The notes beneath the pieces are model-generated. The model had not been told where the DNA came from and searched no databases. It saw nothing but the letters and a program-made list of their open reading frames with translations. A DNA stretch of 39,132 bases from a bacterium (GTDB lineage Bacteria; Patescibacteriota; Minisyncoccia; Phycocordibacterales; Phycocordibacteraceae), in NCBI GenBank assembly GCA_021849125.1, contig JAJZTG010000006.1, forward strand, positions 1 through 39,132, read 5' to 3'. A program made the translations under genes and the position numbers. Positions 1 to 7,119 of this stretch are shown here, one piece after another. Within the stretch, counting starts at the first letter, position 1. Each line of letters opens with the position of its first letter.

Positions 1-22
1 TCTGCAAGGAGCTCCTGGGGAG

Positions 23-31
23 ACTATAGCA
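23..31 (-). promoter_or_regulatory. Extended -10 promoter reading leftward out of the window
   Basis: The minus strand reads TGCTATAGT followed by CTCC. The same 13 bases (TGCTATAGTCTCC) lie at the promoter of the orphan gene near 36.4 kb. A gene with an AGGAG Shine-Dalgarno probably starts just left of base 1. Confidence 0.45.
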
Positions 32-66
32 CGCCCGCTGCGGAGCGGCGGGCGTGTGCTTCTTTA
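30..66 (+). terminator. Intrinsic terminator of a gene left of the window
   Basis: The stem CACGCCCGC / GCGGGCGTG is followed by TGCTTCTTTATT. It abuts the leftward promoter, so the two signals share sequence. Confidence 0.55.
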
Positions 67-79
67 TTCGTGTATTTCG

Positions 80-88
80 TGCTAAAAT
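80..88 (+). promoter_or_regulatory. Extended -10 promoter of the MBL gene
   Basis: TGCTAAAAT lies 11 nt before the ATG at 100. There is no Shine-Dalgarno, so the transcript has a very short leader or none. Confidence 0.55.
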
Positions 89-99
89 GAAAGCACTAT

Positions 100-741
100 A
101 TGGTCATCACCCACCACGGCGGACAGTGCTTCAAGGTGACGTTCGGCGATCTCACGCTCGTCTTTGATCCTGTAAGCAAGAGCGGGACGCTCCCGGCAGT
201 ACGTTTCGGTGCCGACATCGCGCTCGTCTCGCGCAATCATCCTGACATGAATGGCGTCGAAGAGGTTGCGTATGGTGACAAAGAGCCGTTTGCCATCACC
301 GGCCCCGGTGAGTACGAGCGCCAGGGCGTGACGGTCCAGGGCTTCCTCTCGAAGAGCAAATATGGTCTCGGGAAAGGGCAGGAGTCGGCGGTAAACACCG
401 TCTACGCGGTCGAGCTCGAGGATATGACGCTCGTCCACTTGGGCGCGCTTGCCGACAAGGAGCTTTCCAAGGAAGCGCGCGAGGCTCTCGACGAGATCGA
501 TGTCCTTTTCGTGCCGGTCGGCGGCGACGGCGTCCTTTCTCCGGGCGATGCGCAAGCGCTTGCGGTATCGCTTGAGCCGAAGATCATCATCCCGATGCAT
601 TGGAGCGGCATGGGCGAGCCGAAATCGCTCGAAGCCTTCCTCAAGGAGGCGGGTGTTCCTGGCGAGAAGACCGAAAAGCTCACCCTCAAGAAGAAGGATC
701 TTGCCACCCATGACGGGAGTATACTTATCGTGACCCCTTAA
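100..741 (+). CDS. MBL-fold metallo-hydrolase, UlaG-like
   Basis: A 213-residue protein resembling the short UlaG-like (Zn-dependent hydrolase) branch of the metallo-beta-lactamase fold. Visible marks are the N-terminal strand ITHHGGQCF, a histidine-bearing loop SRNHPDMN where the family normally has HxHxDH, a central ITGPGEYE segment and a late IIIPMHW histidine strand. In the metal loop the first and last histidines are replaced (by R and N), so zinc binding may be reduced or altered. The family cleaves varied phosphoester or lactone substrates; the substrate here cannot be told. The gene starts 11 nt after an extended -10 box and is followed 6 nt later by a small membrane-protein gene and then gyrA, so the three may be co-transcribed. 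Confidence 0.8.
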   Translation: MVITHHGGQCFKVTFGDLTLVFDPVSKSGTLPAVRFGADIALVSRNHPDMNGVEEVAYGDKEPFAITGPGEYERQGVTVQGFLSKSKYGLGKGQESAVNTVYAVELEDMTLVHLGALADKELSKEAREALDEIDVLFVPVGGDGVLSPGDAQALAVSLEPKIIIPMHWSGMGEPKSLEAFLKEAGVPGEKTEKLTLKKKDLATHDGSILIVTP

Positions 742-747
742 TCTCGT

Positions 748-1113
748 ATGCTTATGAAGAACCTCTTGAACAAGATCCTCGGTCATATCGAATACCTGAA
801 AACCCAGCCGCACGAGACGCGCCGCAAAGTAGCGTTCGGCGCTGCAGCGGCAGGAAGCGGTTTCATCGCGCTTGTGTGGCTTGCAGGAAGTCTCGCTACG
901 GGCGCTTTCGCGCTTAAGGGAAATCCGGACGTGGCAAACGCCGGACAAGAGGCCGTCATCACGGTTACGCCAGACGGCACGCCGGTGGCAGGCCTTGCAG
1001 GCGCTGCTGCAGCGCTCCAGGAGCCGGATGCGCCTGCGCATATCGAGATCGTCGATACGACGCCGAAAAAAGAGGAGGTGAAGCAGCCGGAAAAGACGAT
1101 ACTGCCGTTTTAA
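748..1113 (+). CDS. Small single-pass membrane protein, unknown function
   Basis: A 121-residue protein I do not recognise. It has a basic cytoplasmic N-terminus (about residues 1-28), one hydrophobic segment (about 29-53, rich in Ala and Gly), and an Ala/Pro/Thr-rich tail ending in a Lys/Glu stretch (TPKKEEVKQPEK), probably outside the cell. It lies 6 nt after the MBL gene and 22 nt before gyrA, and an internal ATG two codons downstream is an alternative start. The position next to gyrA gives no functional clue. The codon use matches its neighbours. Confidence 0.7.
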   Translation: MLMKNLLNKILGHIEYLKTQPHETRRKVAFGAAAAGSGFIALVWLAGSLATGAFALKGNPDVANAGQEAVITVTPDGTPVAGLAGAAAALQEPDAPAHIEIVDTTPKKEEVKQPEKTILPF

Positions 1114-1135
1114 TACGAAAAGAAGATAGACAAAC

Positions 1136-3616
1136 ATGGCACGCGGCAAGAAAGAAGAAAGCGAAAACGCACCGGAAGAAGCGATGGTGAATGTCATCGA
1201 GCAGCCGATCGTGGCTGAGATGCGCGAGTCCTACATCAGCTATGCGATGTCGGTCATCACCGCTCGTGCGCTCCCGGACGTACGTGACGGCTTGAAGCCG
1301 GTGCATCGCCGCATCCTCTTTGCCATGAAGGATCTGGGCCTCACGCCAAGCGCCAAGTTCCGCAAATCGGCCGCCGTGGTCGGCGACGTGCTCGGTAAGT
1401 ATCACCCGCACGGCGATATCGCCGTCTATGATGCGATGGCGAAACTCGCGCAGGAATTCACGACCCGCTATCCGCTCGTCTTGGGTCAGGGTAACTTCGG
1501 CTCGATCGACGGCGACTCGCCGGCTGCCATGCGTTACACCGAAGCGAAGATGTCGCGCGTGGGCGAAGCGATGCTTACCGATATCGACAAGGAAACCGTC
1601 GCCTGGAGCCCGAACTACGATGCGACGCGCGATGAACCGAAGGTCCTTCCTGCGGCGCTCCCGAACCTGCTTCTGAACGGTACGCTCGGTATCGCGGTCG
1701 GTATGGCGACCAACATCCCGCCGCATAACCTGCGCGAAGTCGTCGCGGCGACGGTGCACCTGATCGACAACCCGGACGCGACGACCGAGGATCTTCTTGA
1801 ATTCGTGAAAGGTCCGGATTTCCCATTGGGCGCGATCGCCTTCAACCAGGCGGATATCCGCCACGCGTACTCGACCGGCAAGGGCCCGGTGGTGGTGCGC
1901 GGCGAGGCGGAGATCATCGATGACGGCAAGAAGGATACGAAGATCGTCATCACCTCGATTCCGTACCGCGTGAACAAGAGCGAACTCATCGCACGCATCG
2001 CCGAGCTCGTGCAGGACAAGAAGATCGAAGGTATCCGCGATCTGCGCGATGAGTCGACCTCGGACATCCGCGTCGTCGTCGAGCTTAAGGGCACCGCACA
2101 CCCGCAGGCGGTCCTAAACGCCCTCTATAAGCACACCGAGCTTGAGAGCACCTTCCACTACAACATGCTTGCGCTCGTCGACGGCGTGCCGGAGATGCTT
2201 TCCTTGCAGGCCATGCTCGAGCACTTCGTTGGCCACCGACAGGAAGTCGTGAAGCGCCGCACCGAATACGATCTGCGTCAGGCCGAGGCGCGCGAGCACA
2301 TCCTGCTCGGGCTCTGTAAGGCGCTCGATCATATCGACGAGGTCATCGCGATCATCAAGAAGGCGGCCGATATTCCGTCGGCGAGCGCAGCTCTCCAGAA
2401 GAAATTCGGCTTTTCCGCACTCCAAGCGGCCGCTATTCTCGAGATGCGCCTCTCCAAGCTTGCCGGTCTCGAGCGCAAGAAGCTCGAAGACGAGCTTTCC
2501 GAGGTACAGGCCCTCATCAAGAAGTTGAAGGACATCCTCTCTTCGCCCAAGAAGATCCTCGCAGTCGTGAAGAAGGAACTCGAGGAGCTCGCCGAAAAAT
2601 ATGGCGACGATCGCCGCACCAAGGTCATGAAGGGCGGCGTGAAGAATATTTCCGTAGAAGACCTCGTGCCGGATGAGGATTCGGTGCTCGTCCTCACGCA
2701 GGGCGGGTACGTGAAGCGCACGAACCCGAGCGAATACAAGGCGCAGAAGCGTGGCGGCGTCGGCGTCGTCGATATCGCGACCAAAGAAGAAGACGTGGTC
2801 ACGCATTTCCTTGTGGCCTCAGCGCATAGCGATCTCCTCTTTTTCACCGATTTCGGTAAGGCGTATCAGCTCAAGATGTACGAGCTCCCAGAGGGTCGTC
2901 GCGCGACCAAAGGCAAGAGCATCATGAACTTCCTCCAGCTTTCGGCTGAGGAGAAGGTGACTTCCATCTTGCCGGTACCGAAGGGTTCGGCACTCGATGC
3001 ATCCTCCGTCACATTCGTTACGGGAGAGGGTGTCGTGAAGCGTGTCGCGGCAAAGGCGTTTGCTGACGTCCGTCGCTCAGGCATCATCGCGATCAATCTC
3101 AAGGGTTCCGACAAGCTCGTGTCAGCGAACCTTTCCGCGGAGGGTGACACAGTCTCCATCGTGACCTCGAAAGGTCAGTCGATCCGTTTCGACGTCGAAG
3201 ACGTGCGCGAGATGGGCCGTACGGCAGGCGGCGTGAAGGGCATGACGGTCAAGAAGGGCGATAGGGTTGTCTCCGCGGAAGTCGTGAAGGCCGAAGAAGC
3301 AGATCACTCGTCGCTCCTCGTCATCATGAGTAAGGGTTACGGCAAACGCACGGCGCTCTCCGAGTACAAGGTGCAGGGCCGTGGCGGTTCGGGCATCAAG
3401 ACCGCGGAAGTTACCGCAAAGACCGGCGAGATCATCGGCGCGAAGGTTGTGGACGATAAGGTTGAGGATGGCGATGAGATCGTCGTCGTCTCGAAGAAAG
3501 GGCAGGTGATCCGCACGAGCGTGGCAGAGATTTCCAAGCTCTCGCGCGCGACCCAGGGTGTCCGCGTCATGAAGATGCGGGAGGGGGATTCCATCGCAAG
3601 CATGGCCGCCCTGTAG
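1136..3616 (+). CDS. gyrA: DNA gyrase subunit A
   Basis: An 826-residue GyrA, the breakage-reunion subunit of the A2B2 gyrase that introduces negative supercoils. The winged-helix/tower region occupies about residues 25-500, with the catalytic tyrosine at Y134 in AAMRYTE, and the C-terminal beta-pinwheel repeats fill about 510-826. The GyrA box (normally QRRGGKG) appears as QKRGGVG, a weakened version of the motif needed for DNA wrapping. In the quinolone pocket [10 protein letters not shown], isoleucine sits where E. coli has Ser83, while the Asp87 equivalent is kept. No Shine-Dalgarno is visible before the ATG. ParC is the main alternative, but the recognisable GyrA box and full set of pinwheel blades favour GyrA. 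gyrB is not in the window. Confidence 0.95.
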   Translation: MARGKKEESENAPEEAMVNVIEQPIVAEMRESYISYAMSVITARALPDVRDGLKPVHRRILFAMKDLGLTPSAKFRKSAAVVGDVLGKYHPHGDIAVYDAMAKLAQEFTTRYPLVLGQGNFGSIDGDSPAAMRYTEAKMSRVGEAMLTDIDKETVAWSPNYDATRDEPKVLPAALPNLLLNGTLGIAVGMATNIPPHNLREVVAATVHLIDNPDATTEDLLEFVKGPDFPLGAIAFNQADIRHAYSTGKGPVVVRGEAEIIDDGKKDTKIVITSIPYRVNKSELIARIAELVQDKKIEGIRDLRDESTSDIRVVVELKGTAHPQAVLNALYKHTELESTFHYNMLALVDGVPEMLSLQAMLEHFVGHRQEVVKRRTEYDLRQAEAREHILLGLCKALDHIDEVIAIIKKAADIPSASAALQKKFGFSALQAAAILEMRLSKLAGLERKKLEDELSEVQALIKKLKDILSSPKKILAVVKKELEELAEKYGDDRRTKVMKGGVKNISVEDLVPDEDSVLVLTQGGYVKRTNPSEYKAQKRGGVGVVDIATKEEDVVTHFLVASAHSDLLFFTDFGKAYQLKMYELPEGRRATKGKSIMNFLQLSAEEKVTSILPVPKGSALDASSVTFVTGEGVVKRVAAKAFADVRRSGIIAINLKGSDKLVSANLSAEGDTVSIVTSKGQSIRFDVEDVREMGRTAGGVKGMTVKKGDRVVSAEVVKAEEADHSSLLVIMSKGYGKRTALSEYKVQGRGGSGIKTAEVTAKTGEIIGAKVVDDKVEDGDEIVVVSKKGQVIRTSVAEISKLSRATQGVRVMKMREGDSIASMAAL

Positions 3617-3739
3617 GCGAGCGCACCAAAAGTCCCGCCTGCGTCGTTGCTCACTCCGGCGCTCACTCACCGTACCTTTAGTATGGCTCGCTTCGCTCCT
3701 CATTCGCGCCTCGCATCCGGGAGCTTTTTGAGGCGCTCG
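3617..3739. repeat. Imperfect long inverted repeat downstream of gyrA
   Basis: GCGAGCGC...CCAAAAGTCCCG on the left is partly complementary to CGGGAGCTTTTTGAG...GCGCTCG on the right, giving a cruciform or long hairpin of about 120 nt directly after the gyrA stop. The loop holds GGCTCGC and CGCGCCT boxes resembling those downstream of two other tRNA genes here. It lies between the 3' ends of gyrA and the leftward tRNA and may act as a shared terminator, but there is no clean U-tract. Confidence 0.5.
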
Positions 3740-3806
3740 TGAATATCCCCAGAGAGCATTCGTTTTGGCGTACGTTATGCTACCGTGGTGAAAGGGAATG
3801 ACGGTT

Positions 3807-3958
3807 CCTTTGCACGGGACAAGATTTGGTTTTGTGGAAAATGCGGGATTCGAACCCGCGGGGGTACTGAGTTGTAAGAGCCGTTCCCCCGTTCGGTTGG
3901 AAACCGAATGCATTAAACCACTCTGCCAATTTTCCTCACGTCTTGTCCCGTGCAAAAG
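3807..3958. repeat. 16-bp inverted repeat enclosing the tRNA gene
   Basis: TTTGCACGGGACAAGA (3809-3824) and its exact reverse complement (3941-3956) flank the tRNA with 10 and 5 nt between stem and acceptor. The precursor would fold into a long stem stacked under the acceptor stem. Confidence 0.85.
3835..3935 (-). tRNA. Type II (long variable arm) tRNA with UCC anticodon
   Basis: The acceptor arms GGAAAAT/ATTTTCC pair over 7 bp. The D-arm (GCAGAGTGGTTTAATGC) is serine-like, and the T-arm GCGGG-TTCGAAT-CCCGC is perfect. The anticodon stem TTCGG/CCGAA closes the loop TTTCCAA, so positions 34-36 read UCC, the anticodon for the glycine codon GGA. The variable region is about 32 nt, with a GGGGG/CCCCC stem and an unusually large loop of 21 nt, giving 101 nt overall. 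The discriminator is A and CCA is not encoded. Bacterial tRNA-Gly is normally type I with U73, and tRNA-Ser(GGA) would need the loop TGGAAA, which is present only on the opposite strand. Charging identity is therefore unclear (Ser-like body, Gly anticodon). Confidence 0.75.
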
Positions 3959-4096
3959 ACCTGTCTCCTCTAGACATTGTAAATACGATAGGGTCAAATT
4001 TCATGTGGATAGCGGCATTCTGAAACGGTTGGGAAATTTTTCAATACAAGTGATGTGCCGTTTTAGCATCGTCTTAAGGACATGCAAATTAAGAGG

Positions 4097-4105
4097 TGCT
4101 ATTAT
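4097..4105 (+). promoter_or_regulatory. Extended -10 promoter of the candidate RNA
   Basis: TGCTATTAT, followed about 7 nt later by the outer stem of the structured element. Confidence 0.5.
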
Positions 4106-4111
4106 GGAAAG

Positions 4112-4224
4112 TAAGCCGCGATGAGTCGGGGAACAAAGCCGGTTCCGGGTGACGCCGGAACACGCTGACCATACTGAAATGGTCCAATCCCGACAAAGCC
4201 GTATCCTCGCGGCTTTTCTTTTTG
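4112..4224 (+). ncRNA. Candidate structured small RNA with own terminator
   Basis: A compact multi-branch fold can be drawn by hand. The outer stem is AAGCCGCGA/TCGCGGCTT, ending in TTTTCTTTTT (a built-in terminator). A second stem GTCGGG/CCCGAC encloses two hairpins, GGTTCCGG-gtgac-gCCGGAACa and GACCAT-actgaa-ATGGTC. The motif ACAAAGCCG occurs twice, once in each junction strand. No open reading frame of note lies inside. It does not match the riboswitch, ribozyme, SRP, 6S or tmRNA signatures I know. It could be a standalone RNA or the attenuator leader of the orphan gene at 4269, but that gene appears to have its own -10 box after the terminator. Confidence 0.6.
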
Positions 4225-4233
4225 TGCTATTGT
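4225..4233 (+). promoter_or_regulatory. Extended -10 promoter of the 4269 gene
   Basis: TGCTATTGT overlaps the end of the upstream terminator's T-tract and lies 35 nt before the ATG at 4269. Confidence 0.45.
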
Positions 4234-4268
4234 AATCGGGGAATCAAAACTTTTTGGAGGGAAGTGCC

Positions 4269-4487
4269 ATGAGGATCGTTAAAGAGTGTAGCGGTGGGAA
4301 AGTCGTGGTCGAATTCGAGAATCTGGTCCGACATGACTCGCGTGTTGTCGGACATATGAACTCCGTGCGGGCGTTCATCCCGGAAGAAATGCTCGGCAGG
4401 GTCCAGGATGCTGCTAAGGCCGGTGCTGCGATGGCCGAAAGATTCAGGGAGATTAATTTCCTGAACGATTCACGTCTACAGTGTTGA
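4269..4487 (+). CDS. Small orphan protein, unknown function
   Basis: A 72-residue protein I do not recognise. The start at 4269 is chosen because a strong GGAGG sits 8-12 nt upstream; the ORF track's earlier start overlaps this Shine-Dalgarno. The first half is strand-rich (RIVKECSGGKVVVEFENLV), the second half is an Ala-rich helix (DAAKAGAAMAERFREI). No signal peptide or membrane segment is seen. It stands alone between two terminators, with a large 18-bp hairpin right after its stop. It belongs to the set of small genes in this window that carry a strong Shine-Dalgarno, in contrast to the core genes. Confidence 0.65.
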   Translation: MRIVKECSGGKVVVEFENLVRHDSRVVGHMNSVRAFIPEEMLGRVQDAAKAGAAMAERFREINFLNDSRLQC

Positions 4488-4490
4488 TTG

Positions 4491-4553
4491 CGCCCCCACA
4501 CTAACTACTGTGCATACATGATGCCGTAGTTGGTGTGGGGGCGTGCTATTTTT
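4491..4553 (+). terminator. 18-bp terminator hairpin overlapping a promoter
   Basis: CGCCCCCACACTAACTAC pairs with GTAGTTGGTGTGGGGGCG (one G-U), followed by TGCTATTTTTAT. The T-rich tail doubles as the extended -10 box of the next gene. Confidence 0.75.
4544..4552 (+). promoter_or_regulatory. Extended -10 of the methyltransferase gene
   Basis: TGCTATTTT directly follows the terminator stem, 7 nt before the ATG at 4560, which implies a leaderless transcript. Confidence 0.5.
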
Positions 4554-4559
4554 ATACAT

Positions 4560-5105
4560 ATGGTAAGCGCCTCATTCAGCGTGCCGCAGGAGAACGTCCT
4601 CCAGCTCGGACTTCGTGAAGGCATGAAGGTCGGCGAGTTCGGAGTCGGGAGCGGGCACTACGCGCGCGCGGCGGCTGGCGTCGTGGGGCCGAGCGGGAAA
4701 GTCTACGCGGTGGATGTGCAGGAAGACATCCTTAAGCACGTAAAGCTCAATACGCACGAGCGTCATGAGCGCGTCATCGAGACCGTCTGGGGGGATATCG
4801 AGAAGCCAGGTGGCTCGCACCTGCGTGACGCTTCGCTCGATGCGCTCATTCTCGCCAATACGCTCTTCCAGGTAGAGAACCGTTTCGGGCTCCTTTCCGA
4901 GATGAAGCGTGTCTTAAAGCCAGGCGCCAAACTCCTGGTCGTCGACTGGGCCGGAAGCTACGCGGGCATGGGACCGACTCCCGATAAGGTCGTTCCCGAG
5001 CATGAGGCCGAGGCATTCTTTATCAACGGCGGGTTCCATAAGGCAAAAGCCTTTCGTGCAGGACCGCATCATTACGGGATCGTATTCACCATGCCTAGCC
5101 TATGA
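4560..5105 (+). CDS. Class I SAM-dependent methyltransferase
   Basis: A 181-residue Rossmann-fold methyltransferase. Motif I reads VGEFGVGSGHYARAAA (about residues 24-39), followed by the acidic end of strand 2 (VYAVDVQ), a motif IV-like segment DALILANTLFQ and post-motif strand KLLVVDW. This is the UbiE/Methyltransf_11 or _31 style of fold, which transfers methyl from S-adenosylmethionine to small molecules, lipids or proteins; the substrate is not predictable. The start at 4560 is preferred over the track's 4530 because a -10 box lies just upstream and the longer start falls inside the terminator hairpin. Its stop overlaps the next gene by ATGA, so it is probably co-translated with the solute-binding protein. 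Confidence 0.8.
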   Translation: MVSASFSVPQENVLQLGLREGMKVGEFGVGSGHYARAAAGVVGPSGKVYAVDVQEDILKHVKLNTHERHERVIETVWGDIEKPGGSHLRDASLDALILANTLFQVENRFGLLSEMKRVLKPGAKLLVVDWAGSYAGMGPTPDKVVPEHEAEAFFINGGFHKAKAFRAGPHHYGIVFTMPSL

Positions 5106-6409
5106 AAGTCTCGCTTTTCCAAGGGATCCTTTTCGCAATATTCGGTTTCGCCGCGCTTGTCGGACTCTTCGTTTTCTCGACGCACACGAGTACGACCGGA
5201 GGCGGCGCGTCAGAAGTGGGGTTGGTCACTATCTGGGGAACGCTCTCCAAACAAGACATCCAGAACGCGCTTACCGCGATAGGGCAAACGGACCAGTCCT
5301 TCAAGGAAGTCTCGTATGTACAGAAAGATGAAGCGACCCTCGCGAGCGACCTCGCTTCCGCGATCGCGACAGGCGATGCGCCTGACCTCGTGCTTGCTTC
5401 GCAGGAAAACCTTCAGTCGCTTGCAAGGCTCATTACTCCCATCCCGACCTCGACACTCTCGGCCGCAAGCTTCACCAGTGCTTTCATTGCCGAAGCGCAG
5501 CTTCTTACCACTCCGGACGGCTCGGGGTACTACGGCGTACCGTTTCTGGTCGACCCGCTCGTGCTTTTTTCGAATCGCGCGCTCCTGGCCTCGAAAGGCA
5601 TCGCGAAACCGCCTGCGACCTGGGAAGCGCTTACCGGTCTCGTCTCGACGGTGGCAGAGCTCACGCCGAATCGCCAGATCACGCGGGGGCTTATCGGGCT
5701 TGGCACCTATGACAACGTGCATAACGCGCGCGGCATCCTTTCTTCGCTTTTCTTGCAGACAGGGATACCCGTCTCGTTCTATAGGAATGGTGTCCTTGCA
5801 GCGAATCTGAGCAGCGGTACGTCAGGGACGAGCGTCCCGGGGCAAGCCGTTATCGGTTTCTATTCGCAGTTTGCGGATCCTTCGAAGCTTTCCTACACCT
5901 GGAATGCCTCGCTTCCTGACTCGCAGAAAGCATTCCTTTCAGGTGATCTCGCACTCTATCTCGGCTATGTTTCCGAGGCGCGATTCTTGCGCAATGCCAA
6001 TCCGAATCTCGATTTCGTCGTCGCGCCGTTGCCGCAACCGGGTACGGCGACCCTCAAATCGGCGTATGGCATCTTGTACTCCTTCATGATCCCGCGCGGC
6101 GCAAAGAACCCCTCGGGGGCATATCAGGCAGCAGCACTTCTCACCAGTAGCGCCGAGCAGGCGATTGCGGCGCAGGTGACCGGTCTTGCCCCGGTTTCTC
6201 TCACCGAGCTCTCGACGGCTCCCGCAGACCCGGTCGCTTCCGTCGCGTATGCTGAAGCGCTTTACGCGAACGGCTGGCTGTCCCCAACGCCCGCAAGCAC
6301 GGACCAGGTCTTTTCTAGTATGATTACAGGCGTGATAACCGGCCGTTTTACACCTGCCACCGCGCTCTCTTCAGGAGAAAATTCGTTAAATCTGCTTCTA
6401 CAAAAATGA
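5102..6409 (+). CDS. Membrane-anchored extracellular solute-binding protein, family 1
   Basis: A 435-residue protein with an N-terminal membrane segment (about residues 8-27, FQGILFAIFGFAALVGLFVFS) and no lipobox cysteine. The body resembles family 1 sugar/oligosaccharide-binding proteins of ABC importers: VTIWGT at the first strand, APDLVLASQENL, then FLVDPLVLFSNRALLASKGI and PPATWEAL, the usual hinge-region signature. It would capture a solute outside the cell. No permease or ATPase gene is next to it, so it may work with a distant transporter or have been reassigned to surface binding. It overlaps its neighbours by ATGA on both sides, linking the methyltransferase, this gene and the first pilin-like gene into one translational unit. 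Confidence 0.8.
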   Translation: MKVSLFQGILFAIFGFAALVGLFVFSTHTSTTGGGASEVGLVTIWGTLSKQDIQNALTAIGQTDQSFKEVSYVQKDEATLASDLASAIATGDAPDLVLASQENLQSLARLITPIPTSTLSAASFTSAFIAEAQLLTTPDGSGYYGVPFLVDPLVLFSNRALLASKGIAKPPATWEALTGLVSTVAELTPNRQITRGLIGLGTYDNVHNARGILSSLFLQTGIPVSFYRNGVLAANLSSGTSGTSVPGQAVIGFYSQFADPSKLSYTWNASLPDSQKAFLSGDLALYLGYVSEARFLRNANPNLDFVVAPLPQPGTATLKSAYGILYSFMIPRGAKNPSGAYQAAALLTSSAEQAIAAQVTGLAPVSLTELSTAPADPVASVAYAEALYANGWLSPTPASTDQVFSSMITGVITGRFTPATALSSGENSLNLLLQK

Positions 6410-6825
6410 CTATGCCTACCATTCGTTCATTCGTTATCGCGGCACTCCTTGTCGTGTCGTTTGTACCGTTCGCGCATGCGGCAACCACCACCACTCCGCC
6501 GCCAAGTACCGTGACCACCACCACTCCGCCGCCAAGTACCGGTACCCAGGGTTCGGTGACTCTCATAAATCCTCTCGGCACCGGCACCACGCTCGAAGTA
6601 TTCCTGCAGAGGATCCTTGCTGTCGTAATCCGTGTCGGTTCGATCGTCGTTATCCTCATGCTGGTGTATACCGGATATAGTTTCGTAGCTGCACGAGGGG
6701 CACCGGCAGAGATAGAAAATGCGAAGAAGATGCTCCTCTGGACGGTCATCGGAGCACTCATACTGCTTGGTGCTCAAGCGATAGCTTCTGGCATCCTCGC
6801 GACCATACAGGCGCTCGGCGGGTAA
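6406..6825 (+). CDS. T4SS-pilin-like membrane protein 1 (VirB2/TrbC type)
   Basis: A 139-residue precursor with a signal peptide ending near AHA (residues 22-24), a Thr/Pro linker made of a duplicated 30-bp unit, then two hydrophobic segments: about 62-86 (ILAVVIRVGSIVVILMLVYTG) and 103-125. A short charged loop (GAPAEIENAKKM) separates them. This layout matches the VirB2/TrbC-like or Pfam T4SS_pilin families of Patescibacteria. It is the first of five adjacent paralogues and overlaps the solute-binding gene by 4 nt. The Thr/Pro linker is absent from its paralogues. Whether it forms a pilus is unknown; no secretion ATPase is nearby. Confidence 0.75.
   Translation: MTMPTIRSFVIAALLVVSFVPFAHAATTTTPPPSTVTTTTPPPSTGTQGSVTLINPLGTGTTLEVFLQRILAVVIRVGSIVVILMLVYTGYSFVAARGAPAEIENAKKMLLWTVIGALILLGAQAIASGILATIQALGG
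6484..6543 (+). repeat. 30-bp direct repeat, two copies, coding TTTPPPST
   Basis: Two almost identical 30-base units (ACCACCACCACTCCGCCGCC...) in frame inside pilin-like gene 1. They encode a Thr/Pro spacer between signal peptide and membrane segments and could change copy number by slippage. Confidence 0.9.
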
Positions 6826-6830
6826 TCCTT

Positions 6831-7094
6831 ATGACGTTTGCGCAATTTGTCGGTAGCGGGAGTACGGGCATCATAGGAGTCATAAATACGGTCATTGTCC
6901 CGATCATCTTCGCTCTCGCCTTTGCTGCTTTCGTCTGGGGCGTCGTAAGCTATTTTTTCATTCACGGCGGAGAAGAAGGGAAACGTGCTGAAGGCAGGAA
7001 CTTCATCCTTTGGGGCGTGATCGGCATGGCGGTACTTTTCTCCGTTTGGGGGTTTGTAGGTCTTCTGTTATCCACGCTTGGCATCGCACGCTAA
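6831..7094 (+). CDS. T4SS-pilin-like membrane protein 2
   Basis: An 87-residue paralogue without a signal peptide. It has two hydrophobic helices (about residues 13-43 and 58-82) around a charged loop HGGEEGKRAEGRNF, and the family signature LWGVIGMAVLFSVWGFVGLL in the second helix. It begins 5 nt after pilin-like gene 1 ends. The conserved ILWG-IG-SVWG pattern recurs in the next three genes. The absence of a cleavable leader suggests the first helix itself directs insertion. Confidence 0.75.
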   Translation: MTFAQFVGSGSTGIIGVINTVIVPIIFALAFAAFVWGVVSYFFIHGGEEGKRAEGRNFILWGVIGMAVLFSVWGFVGLLLSTLGIAR

Positions 7095-7102
7095 GCATAA
7101 TG

Positions 7103-7111
7103 TGCCATACT
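7103..7111 (+). promoter_or_regulatory. Extended -10 before pilin-like gene 3
   Basis: TGCCATACT ends 8 nt before the ATG at 7120, giving gene 3 a possible leaderless internal promoter. Confidence 0.4.
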
Positions 7112-7119
7112 ACATGCAT

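Noticed and set aside
82-2101. Long minus-strand ORFs across the MBL gene and gyrA
   Set aside because: High-GC antisense frames opposite clear genes, without start signals or domains.
3835-3935. tRNA-Ser(GGA) on the plus strand
   Set aside because: The plus strand shows GGA in the loop, but D- and T-arm signatures fit only the minus strand.
3798-4124. 108-codon ORF across the UCC tRNA
   Set aside because: Frame reads through the tRNA on the opposite strand; a common false ORF over tRNA genes.
4530-4560. Earlier start of the methyltransferase gene at 4530
   Set aside because: It lies inside the terminator hairpin and before the -10 box.
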